Source of the DNA: Actinernus sp. WN-2022 | Taxonomy: Eukaryota; Cnidaria; Anthozoa; Actiniaria; Actinernidae | Assembly (NCBI GenBank): GCA_030867875.1 | Contig: JAOWCC010000936.1 | Span: 81,191,032 to 81,255,031 of the forward strand | Direction: 5' to 3' | Length of the DNA stretch: 64,000 nt | Position numbers and translations under genes: made by a program | Notes under the pieces: generated by a model | The model's input: the letters and a program-made list of their open reading frames with translations, nothing else | What the model was told of the DNA's origin: nothing | Database searches by the model: none | Part shown: positions 53,740-64,000 of the stretch, piece by piece | Layout of the letters: each line of letters starts with the position of its first letter | Position numbering within the stretch: the stretch's first letter is position 1

Positions 53740-53975
53740 GATTTTCACATGAACTGACGAATCTTGCGCACGTGTCAGAGGGATGGTTAAACTATTAAAG
53801 CAAATATGCAAAACTGACTAACGTAACAAACTGTGTATAGATGTAGTCTTCAAGGTCAATATTGCAATCATTTCAATAAAGCATTAAGGGAGGGGTCTTT
53901 AACTGTTTATAGCCAATTAACATATACCATCGAACATTCGTCATGTGGAACACCATGACACAGTTGTCCATTTAA
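53740..53975. repeat. Dispersed repeat, copy B
   Basis: Matches 19105-19350 in the same orientation. A partial third copy of its end, with AACACCATGA, lies near 58335-58395. Confidence 0.6.
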
Positions 53976-55036
53976 TGCACGGTACGATTCGTGGGCTCAG
54001 TGGAATCGGAGTAATACACGGTACGTTGTTTCCGAAGTCACCGCCTGAGCCGATGAATCGGACCAACATATCGTAGTGCCGTTGGGCCTTTTACTCACCA
54101 ATTCGCTGTGTCCTCATCGCTGCGTACCTCGGCAATGGCATCCATGAGAGATTGATCAATGTTCATGGAAACTTGCAAACAAGAAATCAGCAAAATTAAG
54201 CCATTGCCTGCACATGATTACACAAATAACGTAGGCACTTTTCAAGGTCTCCGGGTAAACTAATTGTGGTTCGGGTCGGTGCATTAATTGGAAGGGCAGA
54301 TTATCCAGTTTTTCTGATAATTTTACCTAACTGTAAGTAATCACAATAATTGAGTATTGCACATGCATGTGGTAACAAAACTGTGAAGCCATTTCGTTTT
54401 ACAAAATCAGATGCCATTTCCTGATCAATCTCCTCTTTGCCGATATTTCAATGAGTTCTTTGCCATTTGGTAGCAGGCGGCACCTCAATAACATGTGTTA
54501 GCCTGGCAAGACAGCCTCCTGTACTGTATCGCTCCACCTCTCGTCTCTTTCACACGGGACACGTAGTTGGGGAGCGATAACACTGCGATAAGAGATCGCC
54601 GTCTTCTCAGGCTTGTGATGTGTTTGTAATACAGTAGTTCTGATGATCTACTTTATCCTCACCTGCGTCTGGGACCTGTACACCGCGAACCTGTTTACCA
54701 GTTTTGATGATGTTACTACTGCTCGTAAAACCTCGGTCCTAAAACACAAAAGAACCACTAAATCAGCTGATTACCTGAATACGATATGTTGTAGCTTACC
54801 CTTGTGATTTTTACTCATTGATTGTAACCAAACAATTAGTATGAGACTGGAGCTCATAACCGGCCTTTCATGGGGAGCAGGGGTGGTGCCAGTGGTAATT
54901 AAGCGCTTTGCCTTTCACCACTAACTACAGTAACATGAGTTGACTTAATGTTGGTATCTTTCCATTGCTCCGAGGGTTTTTCTCCGGGTTCTCCGGTTTC
55001 TTCCCTCCACAAAAACCAACACAAAAAAATCCAATT
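53976..55036. other. No gene seen
   Basis: No recognisable domain or repeat end. Confidence 0.45.
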
Positions 55037-55236
55037 CGATCTGTGGTTTGACCAGTTTTGTGATGATCAGCACTATGGTTGTTTCGGGTCGCGAGGTCGC
55101 GAGGTCGCGATCTGTGGTTTCACCAGTTTTGTGATGATCAGCACTATGGTTGTTTCGGGTCGCGAGGTCGCGAGGTCGCGATCTGTGGTTTAACCAGTTT
55201 TGTTATGATCAGCACTATGGTTGTTTCGGGTCGCCG
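55037..55236. repeat. 71-bp tandem repeat, about 2.8 copies
   Basis: The unit starts CGATCTGTGGTTTGACCAGT and ends with the repeated GCGAGGTCGCGAGGTCG. Copies start at 55037, 55108 and 55179. Confidence 0.92.
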
Positions 55237-55803
55237 TTAAAAGTCAGTGGGTTTTCTTTTGTTTCTACTTTGCTTTCCCCCTTCATTATTTAGCATTGTT
55301 AAACAGCTATTGTTCCTGATTCATGAATGAGAACACTACATACAATGTAGCATATGGCTGAGTAAGGTGATAAATACATTGTAAAATTCAAAACTTGATC
55401 GATTATTTGCATACAATATCAATGGATCTTTGACAACCATTAAAAGGAGGAAATTCCATGGAAACATAGAAGAACATTGAAAAAAACGTTTTCATACTTG
55501 AGAAAAACATTTTCTGTCAAGTCTCATCTTGTCCAATCAGATTGGAGATAAATAACACATGTTTGGTTTCCAAGCTAGCAGCACAGAATGCAAGATTTCG
55601 AAAGATTAAGGTGATAATATAAATGATTTAGCATGGATTGTCAGTGAAGAGTACAGTAGCCAAACATCAAGTGCTAATTACCATTCTAGTTGCAGCTTCA
55701 GATGCCTCCATCACCATACTCTTTGTACCACTGCAAGTACAACTCTAGCTGAGTGAATATTTCATATCAGTGGAAACAACAAGTTAACATGGTACATGAA
55801 GAC
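55237..55803. other. No gene seen
   Basis: AT-rich sequence. Confidence 0.45.
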
Positions 55804-55930
55804 TCCTCTACAAGCATCTTAAGGATTGGGTTTCCTGTGGTGAGGAGGAGAGACCTGTAAGGGGCAGGGGAGGGCTCCAGTGCTCTCTCCCTAACCACAG
55901 GAAACCCAAACTCTAGATATTCGTAGAGGT
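55804..55930. repeat. Inverted repeat, small MITE candidate
   Basis: CCTCTAC..GGGTTTCCTGTGGT and ACCACAGGAAACCC..GTAGAGG are inverted around a GGGGCAGGGGAGGG centre. Confidence 0.65.
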
Positions 55931-56490
55931 GGCTATAAGGTATATGCGTGCTGGAATGAGTGTGTCATTTAGTCTGGTTAAAATTGAGCGCATTTTTATA
56001 ATAACTGCATATAATTTGAATTCTTTTAAAGGTATAATAAACACAATACATTGTTATAACGTTGGACATATAAACTGCAATTTATGACTGGTGAAAAGAG
56101 GGTTTTACTGTACAGTTTTTCAGTACTAAAAGCTGCTGCTGAGCTGGCAATTAACATGTCAAGTGTTGCTTTAATATTAAATTCAAGGAATTCCAGTGCA
56201 AACATTATTTTAAAGAGCCACTCAACCATGATCCTTCTCGCATCTATAGTACACCATTTTCTCTTTCACCGGAACATGGCAATTCAAGCATTTTGAATAG
56301 TTAGCAGTCTCACTGAACAATTACAGCATTAAATGAGCAGTCCCACAGAACAACGGGGGCACAATGAAATCACACCCAGATGAACAGTGTACACAGTAAA
56401 AGAGGTACCCAAGGGATCACAGTTGAGAATGCCTCTTTTTAAAATGTGCAACAAATTTTCTGCTTGTTGCATGCAGCTATATATATATAT
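55931..56490. other. No gene seen
   Basis: AT-rich sequence ending in a TA run. Confidence 0.45.
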
Positions 56491-56956
56491 GAGGGGCTGA
56501 ATGGGGTTAACTGATAACTGAGAAATGGACCAAAAATAGTGCTGTTAACTGAGAATTTTACCTTTTTTTAGCTGTTAGCTGATATTTGTGAGATAGCTGT
56601 TACCTGATATTTCATTATTTTTTATTAAAATGACGTAACGTCACATGCTATTATTGGCTTTTCGGATGGTTTTCGACAGATTTGATCCAGTTGATAATAG
56701 TCAAATATTAAACATGACACATAAAATAGGATGTTATCATTAAAAGTTATGTTGTTCAAATGAATAGACAAAATGTAGTGTTTGATGTTGAATTAGCGGT
56801 TATTATTCATTTCATACCAGCAAATATGTATTCAAATCAGGTTAGGGTAGTCTTTTTATATAACTTAACTGATAACAGCAAAATTTAACTGATAACTGAT
56901 AAATAGCTAAAAATTTAGCTGTTAACTGATATTGGTACCCCCCCATTCAGCCCCTC
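56491..56956. mobile_element. 466-bp TIR element in a TA run
   Basis: GAGGGGCTGAATGGGG and CCCCATTCAGCCCCTC are the ends, flanked by TA repeats. The interior is built from GTTAACTGATA-type repeats. No ORF. Confidence 0.8.
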
Positions 56957-56979
56957 ATATATATATATATATATATATA

Positions 56980-57505
56980 CACTGAAACAAAAAAACTCTG
57001 CCAAAGACTTATATATATCATATATATATATCCTTTATATTTCCGTCAAACTTTTTTGACAGTTGTTGCTTTGGTAGACACAAAAAAACATAATAGGCTT
57101 TGTTTTTCTTTGTCTTTGACGGTAATGAACTAATATTTTAACCGTGAAATTCTGGCATTTTGGCCAGCAAGGTTTTGATCACACGTCAGTAGCAAGAGCA
57201 ATAGCAAATTAAAATACAAAAACCGGTAATTTTGTTGGGTCGATTTACAGCGTCCAGCGACCGGTTTGTATTTTAATTTGCTATTGCTCTTGCTATGACG
57301 TGTGATCAAAACCTTGCTGGCCAAAATGCCAGAATTTCACGGTTAAACATATTAGTTCATTACCGTCAAAGACAAAGAAAAACAAAGCCTATTATGTTTC
57401 TTTGTGTCTACCAAAGCAACAACTGTCAAAAAAGTTTGACGGAAATATAAAGGATATATATATATGATATATATAAGTCTTTGGCAGAGTTTTTTTGTTT
57501 CAGTG
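56980..57505. repeat. 526-bp near-perfect palindrome
   Basis: The ends CACTGAAAC..GTTTCAGTG are flanked by TA on both sides. The arms of about 248 bp (56980-57227, 57260-57505) pair almost perfectly around a 32-bp loop. Arm landmarks are CCGTCAAA, GCCAGCAAGGTTTTGATCAC and GCAAGAGCAATAGC. No ORF of note. Confidence 0.93.
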
Positions 57506-58757
57506 TATATATATATATATATATATATATCTGCAAATCTTCATCCAACAAAATGGGAAACAGCTGATGTTAGACCTTTCTCACAACATTCCCACAGGTT
57601 GTTCTGTTAAGGCCATCCCAATAAAATGTTTTGTTTACCAATTCGGCATCTGTCTCGTCATGGTCAGGGTCAGGGTCAGTCAGTAAAAAAAAACGTTAGG
57701 GATCAGTGTAACCAAGTCGGCTTGAAGATTTGCATAAATGTTTTCATGTATTCCTCAACTACTTTTACCTCTACTGGTTGTGGATTGACAATTTGCACGA
57801 GAAAGACAAGAAGCTAATACGTAGAGAGCTCGGAAAAGAGGTATAGTTTAAACAAAATAATCTTCAATCTTTTTACTTTTTCCAAAAAATTGGGTTGGTC
57901 TCAAACCTTTTTTTCTTTTCCTCCCAAAAAAGGGTTGGTGAGGCGATGGTAAAAGAAACATTTTATTGGTATGGCCTAAGGCTTAAGTGATGGCGGTGGT
58001 ACCTTGTTGCCATTATGAGCTTCATGATAGCCTCTTCTGTCACGTCTACTCTGCTGCTAGTCTCCACAATACAGTGATATTGCTTTAAAACAATAAATAA
58101 CATTAACATAATAAACACTTCAATTAAAATGGCTGGCTCTGAGGGAAACAGTGAGTTTTATAAATTGTTTCCTGAGACCTCGATGTTTCCAGTGTCAGAC
58201 AACGTTGAGGGAAACTGAGATTTAAGGGAAACAAAACTCACTGATTTCCCAAGGCTCCAGTCATTAAGTGATTTGTTACATAAGTAGTATTATGATCCAC
58301 ATTGTCAAGAAAAAAGGCAAACCAAAAACATCAATCGAACATTGGCCTTACAGATGCAGAACACCATGATCGACATGTCAGCCCATTTAATGCTTGTCAG
58401 AATTTGTAGAAAGGTCTTTTGCCGCCATTTTTAAAACAAAGAAAGCCCACTCTAAACACAGGAGGACCAGAATGAAAGAATTGTGACGAATCAAATTTTT
58501 GTTCAAACCACCACGTACCTCATGACCAAACATAGCAATTATGGCAAACTGAGTTTGATGTTCAATAATTTCGATACTAAGCACCCAATAACTTAAGCAA
58601 CGCAAAAAGAAGACAAAGAAAAAAAAGAACGGGGGTCTAGGATCGTTCCATCTGTAGCTGGGCTTCCTGTGTTGTGAGTGGGCTTGCTGTGTTTTTAAAA
58701 TGGTGGCGAAATTTGAGCCTCAGTGTTTTAAAATTTATTCATATAAATAGGCATTCG
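57506..58757. other. No gene seen
   Basis: A fragment of the 19105/53740 repeat end is at about 58335-58395. Otherwise none. Confidence 0.4.
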
Positions 58758-58906
58758 GGCAATCCCTTTATGTAGGACGACACGAATTTTTACGAAAAAT
58801 ACAATAGGAATGATACAACACAATACAATTCAATACAACAATAGAACGCAACACAATACAATACAATTTGGTAGCAATTCGTGTCGTCCTACATGAAGGG
58901 ATGGCC
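58758..58906. mobile_element. hAT-type MITE, 149 bp, copy 2
   Basis: Same family as 51646-51805, opposite orientation. The target duplication is GGCATTCG (58750-58757, 58907-58914). Confidence 0.9.
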
Positions 58907-59258
58907 GGCATTCGGTTTAAAAGGTAAAATCTGTTTTTTATTCTCCGTGAATGGGAATAAGGAAATCCATTCAAGCATCAGGCAAATCAGAATTTAATTC
59001 ATTTTGAGATCATGATCGAATCAACATGATCGGCAGTCGATGTTGGAACAAACTTTTGAAACTAGAAATCTCAACGAAATGCAGGAGAAAGGAAGGTATG
59101 TGGTGCTAATAACTGGTAATAGTGTGAATCCAAACAATATGGCCGCTTCCAAACACCCGTGAGACCAATCGCGTACGTAGGCCTGGTACCGAGTACCTTA
59201 CAAGTCATACTACGAATCACGAATGTACCTAGCGTACGATCTTAATCTGAATACAACA
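58907..59258 (-). repeat. Probable 3' LTR of the Ty3/gypsy element
   Basis: On the minus strand a polypurine tract AAAAAGGGG (59261-59269) is followed by CA and then TGTTGTATTCAG from 59258, the standard PPT-LTR junction. The outer end of the LTR is not located and no second LTR copy is found near 63.2-64.0 kb. Confidence 0.5.
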
Positions 59259-59481
59259 TGCCCCTTTTTGAGATGGTTTTAGGACCAATATATTAACATA
59301 CAAATCTTTACATATCAAACTGAACGTATCCTTGTGATCTTAATAAGCTAAATGAGATTATAATCACGTAAGGTTAAACAAAGCTATATACAAAGTCCGG
59401 GTCTCTAGGTGGTTTTATTTCACGTCCAGAACGTGATCTTGTCAGTACTGGTGTTGAATCTGCTGGTTCGACTCTGGTCGC

Positions 59482-60719
59482 TTAATCATTGGACTTCTTC
59501 CACGGCGTTGCTATCTTGCCACTATTGGCAGGTGGTGACTTTGCTGCAGTGTGTGGTGTACCTGTGGAAGGGTTACCTGGAAGTGCTGGCTCTGGCACTT
59601 CAAAGATTGCTGATGGTGGTATTGGTGCAATCGGTACTGGATTATCATCTGACAAGTTTCCTGGATATCTCACAGGGGTCGACGGCTGGGGTTGCTGCTG
59701 TGCGATGGTGGCAAAACGTGGTTTAATGTCATACCTGTTGCGTCTCAGCCTTCTGTTGCACTTATCGTTAATGATCCAGTATGAGTCTGGCGTGGTATCC
59801 TTGGACTCAATGTATCCTGGTTTCCACTCATCTGAACTGTCATCAGTGAACCAGATGGGCTGGTTAGGCAGGTAGATGTTTTTGTCCTGCTTGGGTGGCT
59901 TCAGATGTGCTGAGCGCTTTTCACTAAGACAAGTCTTCTGCTGACCAGTCAGTGGGACTGGTACCATGCTCATGCTAAGGCGGGTGTTGATTCGCCTATT
60001 GTGGAACAGTTCAGCAGGTGGTGGTAACGTGTCACTCACTGGAGTATCAAGGTATGTTGTAAGGGCTTTGGTGATGTCAATGTCGCTTGTGCTCTTCTTT
60101 AAGATCTGTTCAATAGTAGCTACTCCCATTTCTGCTCGACCATTACTTTGGTGGTAGTGTGGACTGGATGTCATGTACCCAATGTCAAGCTGTTCACAAA
60201 AGCGTCGGAAGCTGTTAGATTTGAAGCAAGGACCATTGTCGGAGATGATTTTCTCCGGCAGTTCCTGAAGATGTTGTTCAGCACTTTTGTGACTGCATCG
60301 GTTGTCTCGCCATCCAGGGTGTTAAAGGTGAGAAAACAGAAAAGTAATCAACTGTGACCAGGGCATGCTGGGCCCGGAAGTCTACCAAATCCATACCCAG
60401 GATTTCCATTGGGCCAGCGTGTTGCTGTGATTTGTCGCTCTGGGGGTCCGAGCTTCTCTTTACCATACCTTTGGCACTCGTCGCACTTTTGGACCATCTC
60501 GGTGATGTCGTCCTGTAGCTTTGGCCAATACACAGTGCGTCTTGCGTGCTGGAGTGTTGAAGTGAGACCTTGATGTGCGTCATGCAGGCGATTGAGGGTT
60601 CCAGGTCTCATACCTGTAGGAAAGATGACTCTGTTCCCTTTCATGACAAGTCCATCCAGGATTGTCAATTCATCTCGGAAGCACCAATATGGGTGTAGAT
60701 GCTGCTGTAGATCTTGCAT
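59482..60719 (-). pseudogene. Ty3/gypsy integrase, frameshifted
   Basis: The HHCC finger (RLHDAHQG, then CDECQRYG) lies at 60348-60719. The first catalytic Asp region (GMDLVDF) is in another frame at about 60400. The Glu region (HYHQSNGRAEMG) and a Pro-rich C terminus lie at 59482-60174. At least two frameshifts separate them. Confidence 0.8.
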
Positions 60720-60755
60720 GCTATCTGGCCAACCAGTGATGATCCGATCTGTTAA

Positions 60756-61319
60756 CTAAGCTAAGATGGAATCAGCTTTTGTCTCCTCTTGTAGGGATTC
60801 GAGTCCAGTTGGCTCCACCTTCAGGACTTGCGCGATGTTGACGTCTAAACCAGGGATTTCTTTGGCGCTGCGGAGTTCAATGAGACGAGACAGAGTATCA
60901 GCAAGTAGCACATTCTTGGATCCAACGTACTTTACTTGGATGTCGTATTTAGAGAGACGGAGTTGCATCCTCTGCAATCTCGCTGTAGTCAGGCTAATTG
61001 GCTTCTGAAAGATGGACTGTAAGGGCTTGTGGTCTGTGTGCACGGTGATTTTCCGCCCAAACGTGTACGTGTGCAGTTTTTCACAGGCGAACAAGACGGC
61101 GAGGAGTTCCCGTTCTATGTTGGAATAGTTCGCTTCAGAAGGTGTGAGTGCCTTACTGAGGAAGCGTACTGGTTTGCCATCTTGCATCAGAACTGCACCA
61201 AGATCTTTCTGAGATGCATCAAGTCTCGATGACAGCTGGCTTGTTTGGGTAGTAATGGATGATCCTAACAGCGTTGGCGATGTCTTTCTTGATGGTATCC
61301 AGTTCCTTCTGCATGTCAC
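60756..61319 (-). pseudogene. Ty3/gypsy RNase H region
   Basis: Contains LDASQKDLGAVL, NYSNIERELLAVLFACEK and HTDHKPLQ, the conserved RNase H blocks of Ty3/gypsy elements, then LADTLSRL. The segment itself is open; breaks lie at both ends. Confidence 0.85.
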
Positions 61320-62334
61320 TGCTCCATACGAAATGTGTGTCGCGTTTCAGCAGACTGCGCATGAGATGAGTTTTCTTGGTCAAGTTGGAGATGAACGTAG
61401 CCATAAAGTTCACTGTACCCAGTAGGCTTTGCAGCTCTTGTTTGTCTGTTGGGGCAGCGAGCGCTGAGATACCCTTGACCTTCTTTGGACACGGCGCGAC
61501 ACCTTGTGGAGTGATGACACGTCCGAAGTACTCAATTTGCTGTTTCTTGACGAAGCGCTTGTCTGGGTTGAATTTAAGCCCTGCTTGGCGTGCGTTCTCG
61601 ACAGTCTCCAATAGGTGGATGTCATGACGCTCTTCTGTTGACCCTTGTACATGTATCTTGACATCGTCTGCACATGGGAATGTGCCAGGGATGCCAGACA
61701 GGACTCGATCCATGTGCTCGCAGAAGATTTCAGATGACGCTGACAGTCCAAACGTATGAAGCAATATTTCTTAAACGGCGTGTTGAACGCGGTGAGAAGC
61801 TGACTCTGCTCATCACGGTGTTTGGTCCAGTACCCACTCTTGGCATCGAGTGTGGAGAAGTACTGACCGTTCTTGAAGCTGTGTTGAGCATCCTCCCAAG
61901 ATGCGGTGTAGTGAACGGTACGAATCAGGTACTTATTTAGATTTCTTGTATCAAAACATATACGCAGAGTTCCATTCTTCTTGACGACGATTACTAGGTT
62001 GTGTACCCAATCAGTTGTCTAGCTCCTTCTTTAGCTCTGGCATAACACTTTGTGGTACAGCACGGGGTGGTAGCTGAGCTGGTTTCGTGTCGGGTGAGAG
62101 TTTGAGGCCGACCTCACTTTCAAAGAGACCGACCTGACCGTCAAAGGTCTCGGGGAAGATCTGTTTCAGGTCCTTCAGAGGGTCGCCTGTTTCCTTTCCG
62201 AGTGGCAGATGCTTTTTCCATTTCTTTTGGAGCTGGTTACAGTCGGCTTCTGATTCATCGGTGATGTGTACGGCCTCTACATGGTTGGATTCTATGGATA
62301 TGCTTTGCTGTATGCACACAGGTTCGATAGTCAT
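61219..62334 (-). pseudogene. Ty3/gypsy reverse transcriptase, frameshifted
   Basis: The N-terminal fingers are at 62011-62334. Middle blocks (FDTRNLNKYLIR, FSTLDAKSGYW) lie in another frame between about 61765 and 62010. The palm with the catalytic box CADD instead of YxDD is at 61219-61764, followed by LGTVNFMATFI. Two or more frame changes and the altered box argue for a dead enzyme. Confidence 0.8.
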
Positions 62335-63179
62335 ACCATGGTACCGGTGTCAACCTTGCCTGTGACCGTAAAGGTTGAACTGCTATCGCCTTTTGGATGG
62401 AACACGACTGGAGCGAATACCTCACGTGATTCGCAGCTGCCTACTGCATGAATTGATACAGCACTTAGGTCGAAGTGATCTTCATATTCACTGCTGTCCT
62501 GGTCGGACATGACGTCTACAACATGCTGGCGTTTAGATTTCTTGAGGCAAGCTCGCTCAAAGTGTCCTTGCTTGCGTGCAGCAGAATCTGCACGTTGAAT
62601 CCTTGGCTGGACACTTGTCGCAGAGATGGGTGTCTCCCTTGCACCAGATACCGGGTTTCTTTCCATCTGTCTTGCTGTCTGGTTCTGGCCTGGGTCTGGA
62701 CCGCCTATTCTTGGACCTATTCCTTTGTGACTTCTTGGTTGGGTCACGTGTGTATGATGCATCGATGTGGGTATCACTGGAACATTTCAGCCTTTTCATA
62801 GTGACTTCAACGGCCTCGAATCGTCGCATGATCTCCAAACAGTCCTTAGTTGCCACATCTTTGCTTTTCGCCATCAGTTTGCGTTTGCACTCCCTGTTTG
62901 TACAGCCATGGATGAGCTTATATCCACAATAAGAAAGTTAGAATTGTCTGGAAATTCAGCTTGACGATATAAGTCCATAATTCGGGAGAAGTATGTCGTA
63001 GTATTTTCGCCACCTTCCTGTCGAACATTGTAAAATTCTTCTCGTTGTTCTCTAAAGAAAGTAGAATGGGTCAGGTACACGGTCAGCTGGTTTAGGAGCG
63101 CTGTTGGTGCTGTGATTCTAAGGGCTAAAGTGAACAAGTTGACTGTAAATTTGTTGTCGGTAAGTGGTCGGCCGACCAC
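62331..63179 (-). pseudogene. Ty3/gypsy gag and protease, frameshifted
   Basis: The gag capsid part (REQREEFYNVRQEGGENTT) is at 62874-63179. The nucleocapsid with a CxxC-rich knuckle (LCDKCPAKDSTCRFC) is in a second frame at 62557-62874. The knuckle end and protease (VDTGT, normally DTGA or DSGA) are in a third frame at 62331-62777. Confidence 0.75.
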
Positions 63180-63310
63180 TTACCAACAGCTTACCAATCA
63201 CTTACCGACAGCTTACCGACAGTAATTAGAGAAAGGTTTCCACAGGGAATTTTCGTCTCAAAGTAAAATCCAGCTGATAGTACAAACAGGGAATTTTCGT
63301 CTCAAAGTGT
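63159..63310. repeat. 26-bp perfect palindrome and short tandem repeats
   Basis: A perfect dyad centred on GGTCGGCCGACC lies at 63159-63184. It is followed by four CTTACCRA(C)AG-like units to about 63225 and two copies of CAGGGAATTTTCGTCTCAAA 42 bp apart (63245, 63287). Confidence 0.85.
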
Positions 63311-64000
63311 GCGTATATGTGCGTTGGATTCCCATCTATCTGATATCACGTGTTCTTTAACAACCCAGGCAACCCATTATTAGTCATTGCCGCGTATGCT
63401 TTCAATTCAAGATGGCGTCCTCAGTTCCCTGCTAGCAACCCGTTATTTATCCCAACTATTGATTTTCAGTCTTCAATGCTCGTTTGTTTAAGCTGTTCAA
63501 TTATACATTATCTAGTCCGCACGGTTTAATTCATTTAGTTCCTAGTCTACTTATTTCAATATTTGTGTTATATGTACATGTATATGTACATTAGTATCCC
63601 TTATCCGCAGATTATGTCTGTATTTAAATTACATAAGCCCCCTCGATGAGCTTTAGCTCTTGGAGCAAATGTAACGAATATATATTGTTTAAATAGAAAA
63701 AAAAAAAATCAACACAAAAGGTGGCCATATTGCAATTGATAGTCCAACACATGCACCACATGGCATTGCATAATAGTACATGTCAATTCTAGAAATACTG
63801 CTGACCACTAGCTGTATATATATTACACAATATATATATTATAACAGCAATGGATATCAAAAATGCAACTGCAGGCTTAGTACATCACAATGCAAATTAT
63901 GCATCATTGGAATAATAATTGAGATATATATAAATGTAACTTATATTTATTTTATAATCATGTTTAAATACCAAAGAACAGTGGTGGATACTGGGGGTAG
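63311..64000. other. No gene seen
   Basis: AT-rich; no LTR match to the gypsy element; TA microsatellite near 63816-63840. Confidence 0.5.

Larger units (their letters stand above)
59259..63179 (-). mobile_element. Decayed Ty3/gypsy retrotransposon
   Basis: On the minus strand gag, protease, RT, RNase H and integrase follow in the Ty3/gypsy order (integrase last). At least six frame changes break the polyprotein. It has a PPT and probable 3' LTR but no recognisable 5' LTR. Confidence 0.85.

Noticed and set aside
63180..64000. 5' LTR of the gypsy element
   Set aside because: No match to the probable 3' LTR start (TGTTGTATTCAG or its complement).

Overview
The window looks like animal nuclear DNA, most likely from a cnidarian (coral or sea anemone). 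It is AT-rich and intron-bearing, and it is packed with short inverted-repeat transposons, a tRNA-derived SINE, LINE tails, a decayed Ty3/gypsy element and several satellites. Positions 1-12.9 kb are very different: a dense block of long intact ORFs. The species call rests on recognising gene families from memory; no search was run.

Region 1 (1 to about 13.0 kb) is most of a Polinton/Maverick-like integrated DNA virus or self-synthesising transposon. It carries a DDE integrase, a protein-primed-type family B DNA polymerase (1306 aa, all exonuclease and polymerase motifs present), an A32/FtsK-like packaging ATPase, a capsid-like protein, and a set of small membrane proteins packed head to tail with 1-20 nt overlaps. 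No ORF is broken. The left end lies outside the window and the right terminal repeat cannot be delimited. I see no adenain-like maturation protease. The polymerase has extra N-terminal modules: a SAP-like motif, an OTU-like Asp-x-x-Cys/His segment and a C2HC finger. Two features are new to me. Three consecutive small genes share a C-terminal (I/F)EVT tail whose DNA also forms the start region of the next gene. A 309-bp gap holds three 10-bp palindromes spaced 29-30 bp.

Region 2 (13-30 kb) holds a 1.74-kb TA-flanked inverted-repeat element, a gene with two death-domain exons (phases match) whose second acceptor sits 35 bp from a foldback element, RecQ-like helicase fragments, and many MITEs. 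One MITE has an 8-bp target duplication and an empty-site paralogue 1.2 kb away. It ends with an ORF1-only LINE derivative.

Region 3 (30-47 kb) has a 90-bp higher-order satellite that is open in all three forward frames, a TTAA-flanked MITE, two convergent exons encoding secreted dibasic-processed cysteine-rich precursors, a SINE, and a 5'-truncated CR1/Jockey-type LINE.

Region 4 (47-64 kb) has a roughly 25-copy 64-bp satellite grown inside a MITE, nested MITEs with clean target duplications, a 526-bp near-perfect palindrome, and a frameshifted Ty3/gypsy gag-pol on the minus strand. Most of the remaining DNA shows no gene that I can support.
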